Shown: positions 1-12,398 of the stretch, piece after piece | How positions within the stretch are numbered: the stretch's first letter is position 1 | Layout: every line of letters starts with the position of its first letter | From: Glutinoglossum americanum | Lineage: Eukaryota; Ascomycota; Geoglossomycetes; Geoglossales; Geoglossaceae | Length of the DNA stretch: 64,000 nucleotides | Reading direction: 5' to 3' | Assembly (NCBI GenBank): GCA_020080175.1 | Contig: JAGHQL010000032.1 | Span: forward strand, 1 to 64,000 | Position numbers and translations under genes: made by a program | The notes under the pieces: generated by a model | Told to the model about the DNA's origin: nothing | Seen by the model: only the letters and a program-made list of their open reading frames with translations | Database searches by the model: none

Positions 1-1710
1 CACCAGGTTACGCGGCCAGTTGAAGGACCGTTCCTTCCACACAAACAGGATTTCCATGTGTGTGTGGTTGTAGAATAAACAAAAAAAAACGATGGGGTTT
101 CTCTCCCTCTCCCTCTCTCGCTCGTCTCGGGAGAACGATAAGCCAAAAAAACACCCTCACCCTCCCCCACCCGCCGGAGATTCTCCCGAACCGCCGACGA
201 ATAGCGCACCCCCCCCCCCTCCCCCTCAGGATGTGCGTGCGTGTGTGCGTGTGTGCGTGCGTGTGTGTGTTTTGGCGGCTCGCCAGCCAGCGTTTTCCCT
301 CCCCAGCGCCAACTCCAACTGGCCGGGGCCATCGCCCTCGGGCTCGAGACGGGGTGTGGGGAGAGGGAGACGGGGAGAGAAGAGCGGGCGTGCGTGCGTG
401 CGTGCGTGCGCGTACGTGTCCAGCGTACCCTCCTGTACTTTCCTGGGCTCCGGGACCGACTGCGGGCATGGCCGCGTCCATGCCCCGCGAGTTGCCCGTG
501 TGCGCGAGCTGTGCTGGGTCGGGGCTGGGCCGTTGTGTTGTGGACTACAGGCAGGAAGGAAAGAAAGAAAGCAAGAGATCCTCCACGGCGGCCAAAAATT
601 TTTTAAAAATTTTAGTTTTCTCTTTCTCTCTAGCCGCCTCGTTCGCACCCGCTCTGGTAATGGCATCTCCCGAAGGACAAGAAAAAAAATTTTTTTTGGG
701 TGAAAATACAAACATATGCCTGGAGGGATTGTTTTAGGTGGGGTCTCTCTCTAATCGCCAACAGGGACGCCCAGCGCAAAAAAAGGTGGAGATTGCAACA
801 CCAACTACGTACATAATACATGGGGGGGGGGGGGGACCCCACTTCGGGGACTTTCTCTCCCACCGCGAACCGCACAAGAATACGAGATTTTCAATAGAAG
901 CACCTGGCCAAGGTGGAAATAAATTCTATTATTAAGTTGACGCCCTCCCCCCCCCCCCCGCTCATCGAGCCATCCAATCCGCGTCTCTAGTTTCGGTCAT
1001 GACGGGTATCCAGATGAACAGAACAGGACAACAGTACAGTCTATGCTACAGGCGGAGTGGATGATTGCTTGCATCGAAGAAAGTCGATTCCTTCGAGCAA
1101 GAAGAGAGAGACCTGAACGGGGGGGAGGGGGAGGGGTGTTTTCCTTTTCGAGGGGAGAGAAGGTGAGGATTTGAGTGTGATTTCTAAGACAGAAGGGAAT
1201 TCGCTCCCAAGACCCACGTAGTAAAGAAAGTGGAAAACTTTCCCATCGCCTGAAACGAACCGTTCCCTTCTATCACACAGGCATGATTAAGTGTACAACG
1301 CTACCAATGAAATTAATATGAATTTAAAAAATCCAGGCACGAAAAAAAAAAGTTAAGAGGGGGGGGGGGGGGGAATAAGGGAAGGAAAAAAGAGCAAAAA
1401 AAAAAAAAATAATACTGTTGAAAGCAGGGGGGGAAATGAGCTGCCTCCTGAGGCGTTCATCCAGTCTGAAGAAAATTTCATGAGAAAGTTCACACAGGGA
1501 ATCAAACCCGACCGACTCCGAAATGCTTTGCTCAGTTGTCCCCGTCTAAACTAGGAAAATAGACCCCGTGTAAGGTGCAGCCATGGCCAGACATGATTCG
1601 CGGGAAGGAAAGAAAAAAAAAAAAAAGGAAAAAAAGGCGACCCAGTGCGTCGGTGTTCCCGCCCCCAGCCCCCTCCTCCCCAGCCCAAAAATCTCCCCTA
1701 TCTCCCAAGC
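1..1710. other. Low-complexity 3' flank of creA, no gene
   Basis: No open frame here resembles a protein. The stretch holds GT/GC-alternating tracts (about 229-270 and 388-412), a run of 14 G at 822-835, a run of 15 G at 1359-1373 and several A-runs. It lies 3' of creA (minus strand) and probably contains its 3' UTR. Long frames that cross the simple repeats are compositional artefacts. Confidence 0.6.
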
Positions 1711-3009
1711 CTACATGCGCTCGGCCAGATCACCCCCAGCAACCGACGCTGCGGCCGAGGAGTTTCCGGAAGAAAAGCCGCTGTTGACGTTCAGCAAGTC
1801 GTGTACGGCGACCCTCGGCACAGGGGGGATAGGTAACTTTCTCTGCGCACCGTCAGGCCGACTGATGATTTCACTGAGACGGAGGCCTGACGGCGGTTGT
1901 GGTGGTGCTGCCGGAGTATTCGTGGCGTTGTAAGGGTCGGCGATCTCCATCGGAGCCAATGCGGGCGTATGGCGCAGCGACAAGTGTCGTAAGCCAGGCA
2001 GATGCATACCATAATCGATGTTGTCGCGGGGATACAGACGTGGAGAGTGAGCGGGCGTGGCTAACGGTGTGTGGTCTGGCGTGGGCGAGCAGCTGTCATG
2101 TGAAAATGTTGGGGATGAGGGTGCGGTGGAGATAGGCGAGTTTGGCCGTGACCGCTTGGCTATCCGGTGCGTGTACGGATCGTCGTCCTCGTGCGAATGC
2201 GATCGGGACATCGAGTGTCCGTACGCATACGCGGACAACGACGGCAGGCGGCCGTTGTTGTTGTGGTGGAGGTATGGGTGGTGGTGGATATGGCGGTGAT
2301 GGTGGTGGTATGGGTGCGGCTGAGCGGGCTGGTTCTCTCTCTCCAGTTGCTGCGACGCAGCGGTAGCAAGCATGTTGATATCCATGGGGTTCTGGCCATT
2401 AGGGCTGCCGCCGGATGTCTTCCCGTAGGGCCCAAGAGCCGAAGGTAGTAGACTCGACTGACTCTGGTACGAGTGCGGAGGTGAAACGTTGGGCGACACC
2501 GCCTTGGACGTCGGGGCCGATCGTGAGATGGCCTTCGGCGGCGGAGGCATCATGGAAGACATGGACGAGTCCGACAAGTTGCCGCCAACCACCGCGGTCG
2601 AGGCGGCAGAAGCGGCCTGCTGTGACTTGTTACTCCGTCTCGAGTTGGGATTCGAGTGTATTCGAGAATGACGAGTCAACTCGTCGGATCGACTGAATCG
2701 CTTTGTGCATCCTGGAAATGTGCAGCCATGCGGCTTCTCTCCCGTGTGCGTCCTGATGTGTCTCGTCTGGTGTTCCAGCCGGTGGAAAGCCTTGTCGCAG
2801 AGAGGGCACTTGTAGGGCCTGGGGAGATCTTGTCGCTGATCGTCGGCGCCGTTCTGCGAGCCACCGACGAGCGGCGGTAGGAGACTGACTGCTGCCGTAG
2901 CCATCTGGGGTCGACGCTCTGCCGTGTCGAGATAAGACGACGGCCTCGACTGCGCGGGTGGTTGGTGGAGCAGGTTTGCAAAGTCCGTAGCAGCGGGTGC
3001 TTTGTGCAT
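1711..3009 (-). CDS. creA: Carbon catabolite repressor CreA/Cre1, C2H2 zinc-finger
   Basis: This intronless gene encodes 432 aa. CreA (Mig1-like) is the nuclear DNA-binding repressor that shuts down alternative-carbon and hydrolase genes when glucose is present, through SYGGRG sites. Two adjacent C2H2 fingers are visible. Finger 1 has C68, C71, H84 and H88; finger 2 has C96, C101, H114 and H118. They are joined by the linker HTGEKPHG and followed by the family signature NPNSRRSNK. The region around residues 235-255 is rich in histidine. Further on come Ser/Pro-rich stretches with SPTPDHTP-like phosphorylatable motifs, and near the end [17 protein letters not shown], which resembles the repression region of the family. 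The start is the first ATG of the frame. Length and lack of introns fit Aspergillus and Trichoderma CreA/Cre1. The upstream region is unusually long and full of minisatellites. Confidence 0.97.
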   Translation of the reverse strand: MHKAPAATDFANLLHQPPAQSRPSSYLDTAERRPQMATAAVSLLPPLVGGSQNGADDQRQDLPRPYKCPLCDKAFHRLEHQTRHIRTHTGEKPHGCTFPGCTKRFSRSDELTRHSRIHSNPNSRRSNKSQQAASAASTAVVGGNLSDSSMSSMMPPPPKAISRSAPTSKAVSPNVSPPHSYQSQSSLLPSALGPYGKTSGGSPNGQNPMDINMLATAASQQLERENQPAQPHPYHHHHRHIHHHPYLHHNNNGRLPSLSAYAYGHSMSRSHSHEDDDPYTHRIAKRSRPNSPISTAPSSPTFSHDSCSPTPDHTPLATPAHSPRLYPRDNIDYGMHLPGLRHLSLRHTPALAPMEIADPYNATNTPAAPPQPPSGLRLSEIISRPDGAQRKLPIPPVPRVAVHDLLNVNSGFSSGNSSAAASVAGGDLAERM

Positions 3010-3068
3010 ATGACGGCCGCCGCAACGATAGAGGGGCAGGAGTTAATGAGATTAGATTTGAGCGGTGG

Positions 3069-3125
3069 GCAGTAGAGGTGGCAGTAGAGGCGGCAGTAGA
3101 GGTAGCAGTAGAGGTAGCAGTAGTT
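3069..3125. repeat. 12-bp minisatellite upstream of creA
   Basis: A unit of the form GCAGTAGAGGTA is repeated about 4.5 times with one or two changes per copy. It lies 60-116 bp upstream of the creA start codon, within the probable leader or promoter. Confidence 0.85.
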
Positions 3126-3379
3126 GCGAACGTAGCAAGTGCGTGCGTGCGTGCGTGTGCGAGTGTAGCTCACGATGGAGTTGGTCGGAGCAGGCTACGA
3201 AGGGTGCGGGCGACGGGGGGATCTGGGTATTGTATGGTTGGGGTTGGGTGTGGTGGAGTGTGATGTGTCAGGGCGTGGGATGCGGGATGCGGTGTTATAA
3301 AAGTCGGAGCCCCGAGCCAGCGTAGTCGGTTTGATAGGGGCGGGTAAGGGTGTGTGTGTGGGCTTGGGCTTAGCTAGGA

Positions 3380-3411
3380 GCAGGCCAGCAGGCTAGCAGG
3401 CCAGTGGGCTA
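3380..3411. repeat. 8-bp minisatellite (GCAGGCCA type)
   Basis: Four consecutive 8-bp units alternate between GCAGGCCA and GCAGGCTA, the last one diverged. It is one of several arrays in the creA 5' flank with a period of 8. Confidence 0.75.
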
Positions 3412-3756
3412 GCGGTGGGCCAGGCGTCGGCGCGGGCTTGGAGAAACAGTCAAGGCGAGCAGAGGAAAAACAAAAACCAGAATCTGGCGCCGGCACAAGC
3501 GAGGTCACTCTCCGTCAGGTGGGAAGAGATCGACCGGGAAGTTTGTTGATGCGCGATGCGGGATGCAAAAGCCTCGCCGTAAAGGGCAACCCGCACGTGG
3601 GGAGAGGCGGAGATGGCAGCAAGGAGAGCAGGCGGGAGCAGAGCAGAGAGCAGAGGGCAGAGGGCACAGCGGACCGTGTATGTAGCTGTATATGTACGTA
3701 CGTCGCACTGTGGGATTCTGCGTGGTATTTTTGTGCGCGCCGAGAGCTGGACTGGG

Positions 3757-3820
3757 ACGCTGGAACGCTGGAACGCTGGAACGCTGGGATGCTGGGACGC
3801 TGGGGCGCTGGGACGCCGGA
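3757..3820. repeat. 8-bp minisatellite (ACGCTGGA type), 8 copies
   Basis: Eight head-to-tail 8-bp units are visible: three identical ACGCTGGA copies, then single-base variants ending in GGG, then ACGCCGGA. It is the clearest array in the creA upstream region. Confidence 0.9.
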
Positions 3821-4821
3821 ACAGGTACTCGTCGGAGGGAGCGAGGAGAGGCGCAGGAGTGGTGCGTCTGGGAAATACGACTCGACAAAAATAAAATAGA
3901 GACAGAGGGACCCGATGCCGCTGGCACGATGCAGAGGCCGAGTCGAGAGAGAGAGATGGCGAAAAGAAAGCAAACTGCGCGGGGGGCGCTAAGGTTCTTT
4001 TTATTCTTCTGGCCGTCTCCACGCCAGCTGGTTGCCGGATGGGATTGACTGGCTGGGACTGGGGCGGGGGACTGGGGTCGTCGTGGGCAACTGGCTGGGC
4101 GAGACTGAAACTTTTTCGCCCGGCGGATGAGCGAGTGCGTTGTGTGGTGAGTTGGTTTTGGTTTTTCTCCCGACGTCAACGAACCGGGCGCGAAAAGCTA
4201 AAACACGCAGCGCGCAGCTAGAAAAGGGATCGCCGTCGAGCGTCGAAGGGTTCGAAGCGCTTGGAAGGTGTGGAGAGTGGAGCCAGGGAGGAGAGAGCCC
4301 AGAATAACCAGGGAGGCCCGGAGGAGCTGGATGCGAGCTATCCGTTGGGGGTTGGGGTTGGCTTGCTGTTGGGGGGGGGGTGGGTTAAGTGGAACGAAGT
4401 TCCGGGGTCGGAGAGACACTCCCGGGGAGGCAAAGTATGTGTACGTAGTGCGCGGGTATGGGTCGATTATGTGTGAAGATGCGAGAGGAGGCCTGATGTA
4501 GCATAGGACAAATCCGCAGGAGTCCGGGGAATGCAAGGTTGGGTCCTAGGTTTCGGAAAGGGGGATCTCCCAACGAGGGAGGGGGAGGGCGACGTGGGTT
4601 TTTTATCTTTTTTATCTACGGAGAGCGTGTCTGACAACAGACCGACGCTCCGGGAGGGGAGGTGAGAAAAAAAGCGGAGGTGGCAGGATCGTGGAGTTGG
4701 AATATATGACCCGCGGCGATTCCGTAGCCACGCTGGGGCGCACATGTGTAGTAAGTAGCATTTGAAGATCGGGTAGAAATGGGGGCAGTTTTTGGGAGGC
4801 AACCAGAGGTTGGGCGAAATG

Positions 4822-4860
4822 CGAGCAAGCACGCAAGCACGCAAGCACACAAGCACGCAG
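4822..4860. repeat. 8-bp minisatellite (GCAAGCAC type)
   Basis: About five tandem copies of GCAAGCAC with small changes, again with a period of 8 bp. Confidence 0.8.
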
Positions 4861-5760
4861 AGCAACGGGAGAGCGAGAAGGCGCGTTACTATTACTACGA
4901 ATGTGCGCCGACAGATAGCCGTGCAGCAAAAACACATTCACGCCGAGCAGCGCGAGAGATAGCCCTGTAAACAGCGAGGGGGTGGGAAGGAGAGAAAAAG
5001 GTAGCGAACCGAAGGCTGCCAAAACGATCAGGAATTTGGGGGGGGGGAGGGTTGGGGTTGGGTGGGTGCGAGTGGCGTGTGGGATGGGGGCGACGGAGGT
5101 GTTCCATATCCAGGAAGAGGGAAAAGCCGAGGGCTGAATGGGAAAAATAAAAAATAAAAAAAAAGAGGAAGGTAGAGAGAGAGGGGAATATAAAAAAAAA
5201 AGAAATAAGCCTGGAGAGGCAGGTTGGTTCAAGCGTCCTCGCATGCGGAATGAGAAGTGGTGGAGGAGAGAGAGGGAGGGAGAAGAAACGTGGTGTGTTG
5301 ACGATGGGGGATTTACCCGTTTTCCCCTTGTATCCCAACCTAGTCCTAGTCCCTTGCAAACCCCACCGACTCTCTCCCACACCGGCTGCGCATTAGGCAG
5401 GGCGACGAATCAACCCGGGGGCCCCGAAGAGGAGAAGAGAAAAAGAAAAAAAGGGCAAGAGTTGAGCACACACGAACCTTTTATTTATTTATTCATTTAT
5501 TATCCTTCACATCTCCATTTTCACTTTCATTTTCTTTCTTTTTTTTTTCCAAGGCGGTTTCTCTCTTTCACACGAAAAACGAACAAACCAAAAAAAAAAA
5601 TAATACACTCTTCCTCTCTCGAACAGAAGGCAAAAAAAATAAATAAATAAAAGATAAAAATAAAATAAATAGACGACCGTCCTATCTCCCCTCCTTCGCC
5701 GCTTACAAAATATATCATTACCATCTTCGTCTCCCACACCCCCCGACGACCCCGGACAAG

Positions 5761-5812
5761 AAAAAAAAAGAAAAAGAAAAAAGAAAAAAAAGAAAAAAGA
5801 AAAAACAAAACC
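5761..5812. repeat. A-rich purine tract
   Basis: About 50 nt of uninterrupted A with scattered G on the plus strand. Similar T-rich tracts follow at 5980-6010 and 6170-6190. Confidence 0.85.
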
Positions 5813-6189
5813 ACCCGGCAGGTGCGTTTTGGCATTCTTTTCCAGGCGTCCGGGTCCATCTACCCACCCATCTTGGCCGGCCGGTCTGTCGGTCGGCCGG
5901 TGGCTGCGCAAGGGTGCGTTATGTTGGTGAGATAGCGTCGGTGCGGTGCGTGCGTGCGTGTGGGGGGGGGGGTTGGCCCTTTTTTTTTATTTTTTTTATT
6001 TTATTTTTTGTTTTATGGAGAGGTGTGAGTAGGCTTTGCTTACGGGGGGGGGCCGTGGCTAATGGCAGTAAGCTAGATCTTCCCAGGTGGGAGACCGGGG
6101 GGGGGGGCACGGTGTGGGGTTTTGGTTTTCTTTGGTCCCGGGATTATTTTTTTTAATTGTTATTTCCTTTTTTCCTTTTTTTTTTTTTT

Positions 6190-6228
6190 GAGAGAGAGAG
6201 AGAGAGATAGATAGAGATAGATAGATAC
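6190..6228. repeat. (GA)n/(GATA)n microsatellite
   Basis: Eight or more GA dinucleotides run into GATA tetranucleotides, directly after a T-run. This is simple-sequence DNA with no coding signal. Confidence 0.9.
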
Positions 6229-8267
6229 ACGCCCCAAATTTTTTTTTTAAATTTTCTTCTTTTCTTTTTTCTCTTTTTGCTTTGGGGCCCAGGCAACAGT
6301 CGACCTTTTGGTGATTAAACTCGCTCACTTATCTCTCCGCCTCCCTCCTCTCTCTCTCCCTCTCTCTCCCCCTTCCGCGCAACGTTAGATAAACTCACAC
6401 CCGTATCACCTGCTATCTCCTTCTGCTTTACATAAATTAACCGAGCCGCCGTTGCTGGTGCTGCTGCCTCTTCTTTGCTGCTGCCTTGGGAAGGATGGCG
6501 ATTTGCCATGATTATTTGCAACATGACACGGAAAAAAGCAATAAAACTCCCTCGGCCCTGTCTCGTTTTACGTAGGATTTCTCTAATCTTACAGCATTTT
6601 TTTCCCATTTTATTTTTCTTTTAATTTTATTCCCTTTCTGCTTTGGCCAACATTTCCCCGCGGGCCGTTTCTCGTAATATTCTTCTTGACGGGTGGTGAG
6701 ACATCGACCCCGTTGAAGATGGAAGGTGTGATCGGTATCTTTGTGGGTTTGGAATGTCGGTGAGGACTTTTTCGCAGTTCAATCTGCTCCCCGAGCGCGC
6801 CAGACGATCATTCGCCCATTTTCCTTTTCTCATGCAGGTTCCGCTGAGCCCTATCTACCCCGTAAAACACCCCTTCACCTTGCTCCTTCACCGGTGTTGC
6901 GCCCCCGGATGGTCCGTGGTGGAATGTCACTGTTGATCGCCTTGCGTCGTGGCAAATAGGCAAATTCATCATCGTTGCCCCCATCCAGCAGGGAAGACCG
7001 GGTTTGTGTGGACAGGGTTGTGTCCTTGTACAGATAAGCGGTTGACTTCCCCCTGGCGGTTTCACCCAGCCCGATCTGTAGTCGCAGCAATTTGCCCATA
7101 TGGATTCTTGTGTGGGGAAAAAGGGTTGGGTTAAAGAAAAGTGGAGGGTTGAGTCGCCATGCGAATGATTCGTTCCTGTACAAGCTTACCATTCTACTGC
7201 GCTCTACCACGTTAATACGCTTTCTATACCATCTATTCGAGCGCTTCCATCGGTCCATCCCCCGTTATGGTATGGAGCGACGCCTATCGGATTGATCCAG
7301 CCTCCCCCGTCCGGTCAGACCCTCCCTTGTCTCGCCCGATTAGGACTGCGGTTTATTTTTATTTTTTTCCTTCCTCCGGATAGCCTTCCGTACAACATCG
7401 CTAACACTGCAGGCGATGGCCGATCTCAGGGGCATATCCTTTGGGTTCGAGTTTGTTTGTTGGTTTGCCCTGGATTGCCTTGCCTCCCGCGGTCCGGCTC
7501 CCGCAATACTATATACATATATGTACAAGGTTGTTTGGGGAGCCATGCAGCAGGCGACTCTTCCAAGCTGGGTATAGCTAGCTCTCAGCTGCCTTCTACC
7601 CTAACGGGGCGAAGTGGGCGCAGTGGTGTCGAGAAGACTCGTAGGAATGTTGAGTTGACCATGTTGTTCTTCCGTGCTTGTCGGGAGGAACGGGCCAACA
7701 ACCGACAGCATCCGACGGTATGCGCAGTATGCGCATTGGATTATCCCAGCACGGCCCGATTGAATAAGGAAGGAAAAAGAATGTTTGAGCCATGCGGGGA
7801 AGCCAACGCTCCAGCTTACTCTATGCCAACGATTCGAGACGGCGCATGGACGAAGCCTTGGAGCCGTGTGTTTGCATACGGGTGTGTATATACGTGAATG
7901 AATGTGATACGAATATCTGGCGGTGTGTTGGATGCAAGGCAAATGTGCATTGTATGTATGTAAGAGCGAGAACATCTCAGAGTTCCAGATCTCGGGGTCC
8001 GATCTACGCATGCGTCGGACAATTTCCCGTGGGGCAAAGTGAGATCTTTCTCGGGATGGAGTCGAGTTAGGGTATCTCACGCTCCCACATACGACACCTT
8101 GACCGGATTAAGAATAAATCACTCCCCAGCCTTATAATGTGCTCAGCAACGCAGATTGCTAGGATGGTGCATCACGCTGCAGTGGACATACGTAGACGAA
8201 TTTTGCGGTTTAAGCGGTTAGAAAAGGCACAAAGGACGCGGATGAGACGGTGGGACCGGGTGGGCGA

Positions 8268-8312
8268 GTGGACGAATGGGTGAGTGGGTGTTGGTGAGTG
8301 GGTGAGTGGGTC
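8268..8312. repeat. GTGAGTGG-type minisatellite
   Basis: Imperfect tandem copies of an 8-bp GTGAGTGG-like unit, the same period as the arrays nearer creA. Confidence 0.7.
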
Positions 8313-9337
8313 GGTGTGTGAGATGGGCGGGGCGGTGAGACGGAGCGTCTGAGGCCTGGATCTCGGCGATAGGTTTTTCCTTGTTCGTTTTCGTTAGCCG
8401 CGGCTGGTCCTTTCTAGTTGGTAATTCCGGCCGGAATCCTGCCGAGCACACGCGTTGATAGGCTTTTCGCGACATTTCTTTTTCCATATCTTTCGTTTCT
8501 TTTTCTGCGCTCAGTCGCTTCCGGCGTCGTCTTGGAAGAGCTACTACTATTGCCACCTGCAGTGTATTTTGTACGCAGTGCGCGTGGTACGGTGTAGCAC
8601 GGTGCCTTGTTGGGGGGGCACATGCGTTGTCTGCTCCAAAAATCTAGAGTGTCCGCTGTGTACTGCATCAATTCAAAGTTTACATCTTTCCTGATCTACC
8701 AATGGATGGCTTCTAGGTCAATGTGACAATGTAAATAAAGCAACCTTGTGATCACGGGTACTCCGTCCAATGTTCGATGGCGTATGAAACGTCTGTGCCT
8801 CTCTCGCCCCATGTCCACTCTCGACTCAGCTTAGTCACTCTGCATCATGTTCCCTCCTGCCTTTGGAGTGTGTGGTGAGGCGGGAGCCGTGCGTCTCAGA
8901 AGATAAGGAGGTTGGGCATGTTCTCCGGCTATGCTGTCGGTGGTTCCGGGGTATTTGCCTGTTTCGGACGCCCGAGCTCTGGGAGGATCACGCTGCGGGA
9001 TTTGAATCCTATCTGTCGCTAGGCGGGTGAGAGGTAAGATTGGGGCGTGAGAGCTATAGCATGCAGAGTATGTCCGGGTACTCTACCTTGGGGGTAGTGC
9101 GTGGGGTAAAAAGGAAGAAAAATCCGGGGTTGGACCCATGACGAATTCTCGCACGGCTCTTTTCTCTCGGCCACACGGTCCTTTACTTTGCGGTATCGCA
9201 GGAATGGTAGGTCGGCACGCCGAGGGGTTACCCTAACACGGGGAGCATCAAAAACGTGGTGTCTAAAGTTGGGTGAAGGGATGGCGAGTTGGTAAGTTTG
9301 TCCGCTTGCGTATGAATGGAGAGGCGGGGCATGCCTT

Positions 9338-9416
9338 TCCTTGACTCTTCCCTTGACTCTTCCCTGACCCTTCCTTTACCCTTCCTTTACCCTTCCTTGG
9401 AGTTTCCTTGAACCTT
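9338..9416. repeat. Pyrimidine-rich 11-12 bp tandem repeat
   Basis: Repeats of CCTTGACTCTTC followed by CCTTTACCCTT and related units make a pyrimidine-rich track of about 80 nt. Confidence 0.7.
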
Positions 9417-12398
9417 ACCGGAGCTTATAAATAAAATAACTATTCGAGCCCAATCTGACCACCCACCTACGGAGAATATCGGGTTGGTGACCGGGCCGTT
9501 TGTTTTGTTGGAGGTCTTTGTTCGCTGTCGCTTGCATTGTCATGGGTGGATGCAAACCTGGTTCGGCATGAGATGGTACGAGAATGACTAACTCGCAGGC
9601 ACAAGTACTTGTACATGTACTTTGTACAGTATACATATCGGCCGTATTGTTGCCGGCTATTCATCGCATGACTCATCCCGGGCGCTCTGCGTGGTGCGCG
9701 TCCAACATGTTCCTCTGCTGGTTGAATTGGTAGTCTTGTATTACATGAAAAATCTTCGTGTTTCCGCTTGGTAATGATCAGATAAACATGGAATCTCGCA
9801 TATACTACGGAATTTCCATGCAACTTGCTTTCAGATATATTATGCTTAGCCCTATGGTCCCTAGTAGCTGTTTGAATACCTTAGAATCTGTCATTCTGAT
9901 ATTGCATTACCCCCTTACCACGGCTATAAGGGCGAGGGAAAGATCACCTGCCCTTTCCCCATGAGAAAGTGGGATTTTCCGTTGTTGAGATTGTCTAGAA
10001 CTAGACCGTGCAAACTATAGTGTGGCATTCATACATTACACGATACACTTTACACTCTTCGCATCCGTACAAAGAAGTGGTGAGAGCTTTGGCCTTTGTT
10101 CTTCCGTCGTATATTTCAGCTTCCAGAAGCTCATCTATCACAAAAAATGTCACGCCAGAAGGTTACCTACCTGTGTTGCTTTGTGTACCGAAATGCAATT
10201 GCTGATAGGCGAGGGGATAATAACAGAAGATGTTATACTAAATCCCAAAACTCTTAGTGTTCCGTCTGTCCGTTCCGCATCCGTTTGTCCATCCAACACC
10301 TTACCACACAGGGCTGCTCTTGCGACGAGCAAGGTACAAACGCCCACAGTGTCCCGGTTAGTCAGCCCAACAACATTCGCCTATGTGTTTTTGCCGACCT
10401 CTAGCCCACTCCCCCTTAAGCCCATTCCCCCTTAACTAAGAACCGTGCATACATATCCCAGGTCCCAAAGACTGGACGGGTTCCCGATGATCTGGTCTAG
10501 GGCCATGCACGTCACGGTGGTCTCAAGTATCTCCCCTTTTCTCCACTATCATAGGGACGGTCCGTTTCCGGAGCTGGCGGACTGGGCCCCTACTTTGTAA
10601 GGTCTGGAGGTGTGGGGCTTTTCAGCTCGTTTCGAATGTTTGCGTAAAAAATAGAAGCATTGGAGGGGATTGTGAGGCCTTGTCCTTGTCCTTTCTCTTT
10701 TCTAGGCCCTTCGACCATTCCCCCTTTCGCCATTGCTAGTCCATCCTCGGCATCTCTGTCCTTCGCATTATCTAATGTGAAGTGATTTCGGTTGTCCCCC
10801 ACGTGTACGCAGTCCCCCTGCCATCCCATTTCAACCACGATGCTGTCCGGAGTTGGAGTTGTACTTACATCTGTAGCCACGGGGGGTGTCTTCACCTGGC
10901 CATTAGTGCTAGGAATATCTCTGCTCGGATAGTTAGCTTCGAACAAGAATGGTCCGCAAATAGATGGCGGTGATCGCCGCTAGGGAATATACACGAAACC
11001 GGCAAGCTGTGCCTTGAAGGTACCGACAGGCGTATCTTGGTTACTGGCCTCATTCTTTGATGGTGTCGCTCGCGCCAGCGTCGGTAGAATGATCTTCAGG
11101 AGCGGGGCTCGCATGCCCGAATATTATGTGATAACCCCTTTCTTTTCTCCTGACCAGCCTTCGCTATTCCTTCAGGTTTAAAGGTTTGCCTCTTTGAGAT
11201 AACACATTCCGCGGTTTCCCACGGAGGGCGACTAAAGCTATCAGGAGCTATGTCCTGATTGTAGGAAATTGGGTCTTTGGGGTAGCTAATGTGGTTTGGG
11301 GATTCCTGTGAAAGAAACCAACAGCCGCCGCATTATCCTCTTTGGGTACATAATCCTCTTGTGAATATTGCCAAACCACTCAGCTGCCTAGGCCGGGCTT
11401 TGAGAGCAGATCGTGAAGAATGATACGTTCTAGATATTTCCTAAAGGATACTATATTTCTGGTTATATGCACAAGATCGGATCCATTAGCCGTCGGTACT
11501 TGCGGTGGAAAGAAACACCTGGTCACTGAGGCCAGTTAGGGAGCTGTGTCATAACGTTTTCATCATACCCGCCCTTCTCTTTGTCCCCTTTACATGTTTC
11601 CTGGAATTGAACTAATGGCCCCTTGCTTTTATGGAGCGCCTGATCGCTCCGTGGGGATCGCTATTACCCCCTCACTGGTGGACCAGTACTTCTCTTGTTC
11701 GTTCGAAAGGAGGGCCATTCTTCACAAGGAATGTACGAAATAGTTGCTCAGGGAAAGTCCTTTCCGCGCGGTAGCACCTCGAGCCTTGAAGCGTGGTTTC
11801 CATTTTCGTGTGACAAGTCACGTGGTATGTGCATTGTGCAGTGAACTGGGTTTAAAGGAATTGTGCGAAATACGAAAAGATGTTGGGATGGGGCAGGCAC
11901 GCGTAACTCTGACGCACGACAACCTGTCCTTGGGAGATGGAGAAGTTGAGGATTCTAATGGTGACGGGCTAGTGAAATACTACTACGTAGTCCATATTAT
12001 TATCCTGCGCGAGGAGAAACAAGACGAGTCGGCATGCTCAGTTCACTTCGGATCCAGAGTTTCTCATACCGGGCGCTTTCCGTTCCTTGCAGGTGAAGCG
12101 AGGAGTGCACGCGTTCTTCGCACCGCGTAAAAAAATGTTGGGAACCCAACGAAACGATCAAGCAAACCGCTGCTTATGATGAGTACCCCATCATGTTCTT
12201 CATACCAGCCCATACCAAGTTTCTTCTTTTCTTTTTTTTCTCCTCGTACTCTGTCCGCATCCAACCGGCTTGTGCAGGAAAATATTCAGCAATTCTTATT
12301 TAATGCTTCCTTCCCGTTTGACTTAAAATCCTCTGCCATTCCTTCTCTTGCAACTCGTATCCTGAGCTGCACCGAGACTCAATCGGTTCTCACGCATC

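Larger units (their letters stand above)
3010..12398. other. 9.4-kb gene-free interval between creA and ole1
   Basis: I see no credible exon chain on either strand. The first 3 kb (5' of creA) are packed with 8-bp and 12-bp minisatellites, purine/pyrimidine tracts and T-runs. From about 7 kb the composition becomes ordinary. The interval must hold the creA promoter and leader and the ole1 promoter. A non-coding transcript cannot be excluded without RNA data. Open frames of 100-256 aa here have repeat-driven composition (polybasic, poly-Phe or Ser/Pro) and show no family motif. Confidence 0.6.

Noticed and set aside
60-737. Frames of 150-250 aa across the creA 3' flank
   Set aside because: Composition follows GT, G and A simple repeats, frames overlap on both strands, and no family motif or splice structure is present.
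4612-5650. A 256-aa minus-strand frame and overlapping plus frames
   Set aside because: Poly-Phe/Ser/Pro and Lys/Arg-rich content arises from purine and pyrimidine tracts; nothing resembles a domain.
7292-7897. A 201-aa plus-strand frame
   Set aside because: No recognisable motif, no hydrophobic or low-complexity pattern typical of a gene, and equally long frames oppose it.
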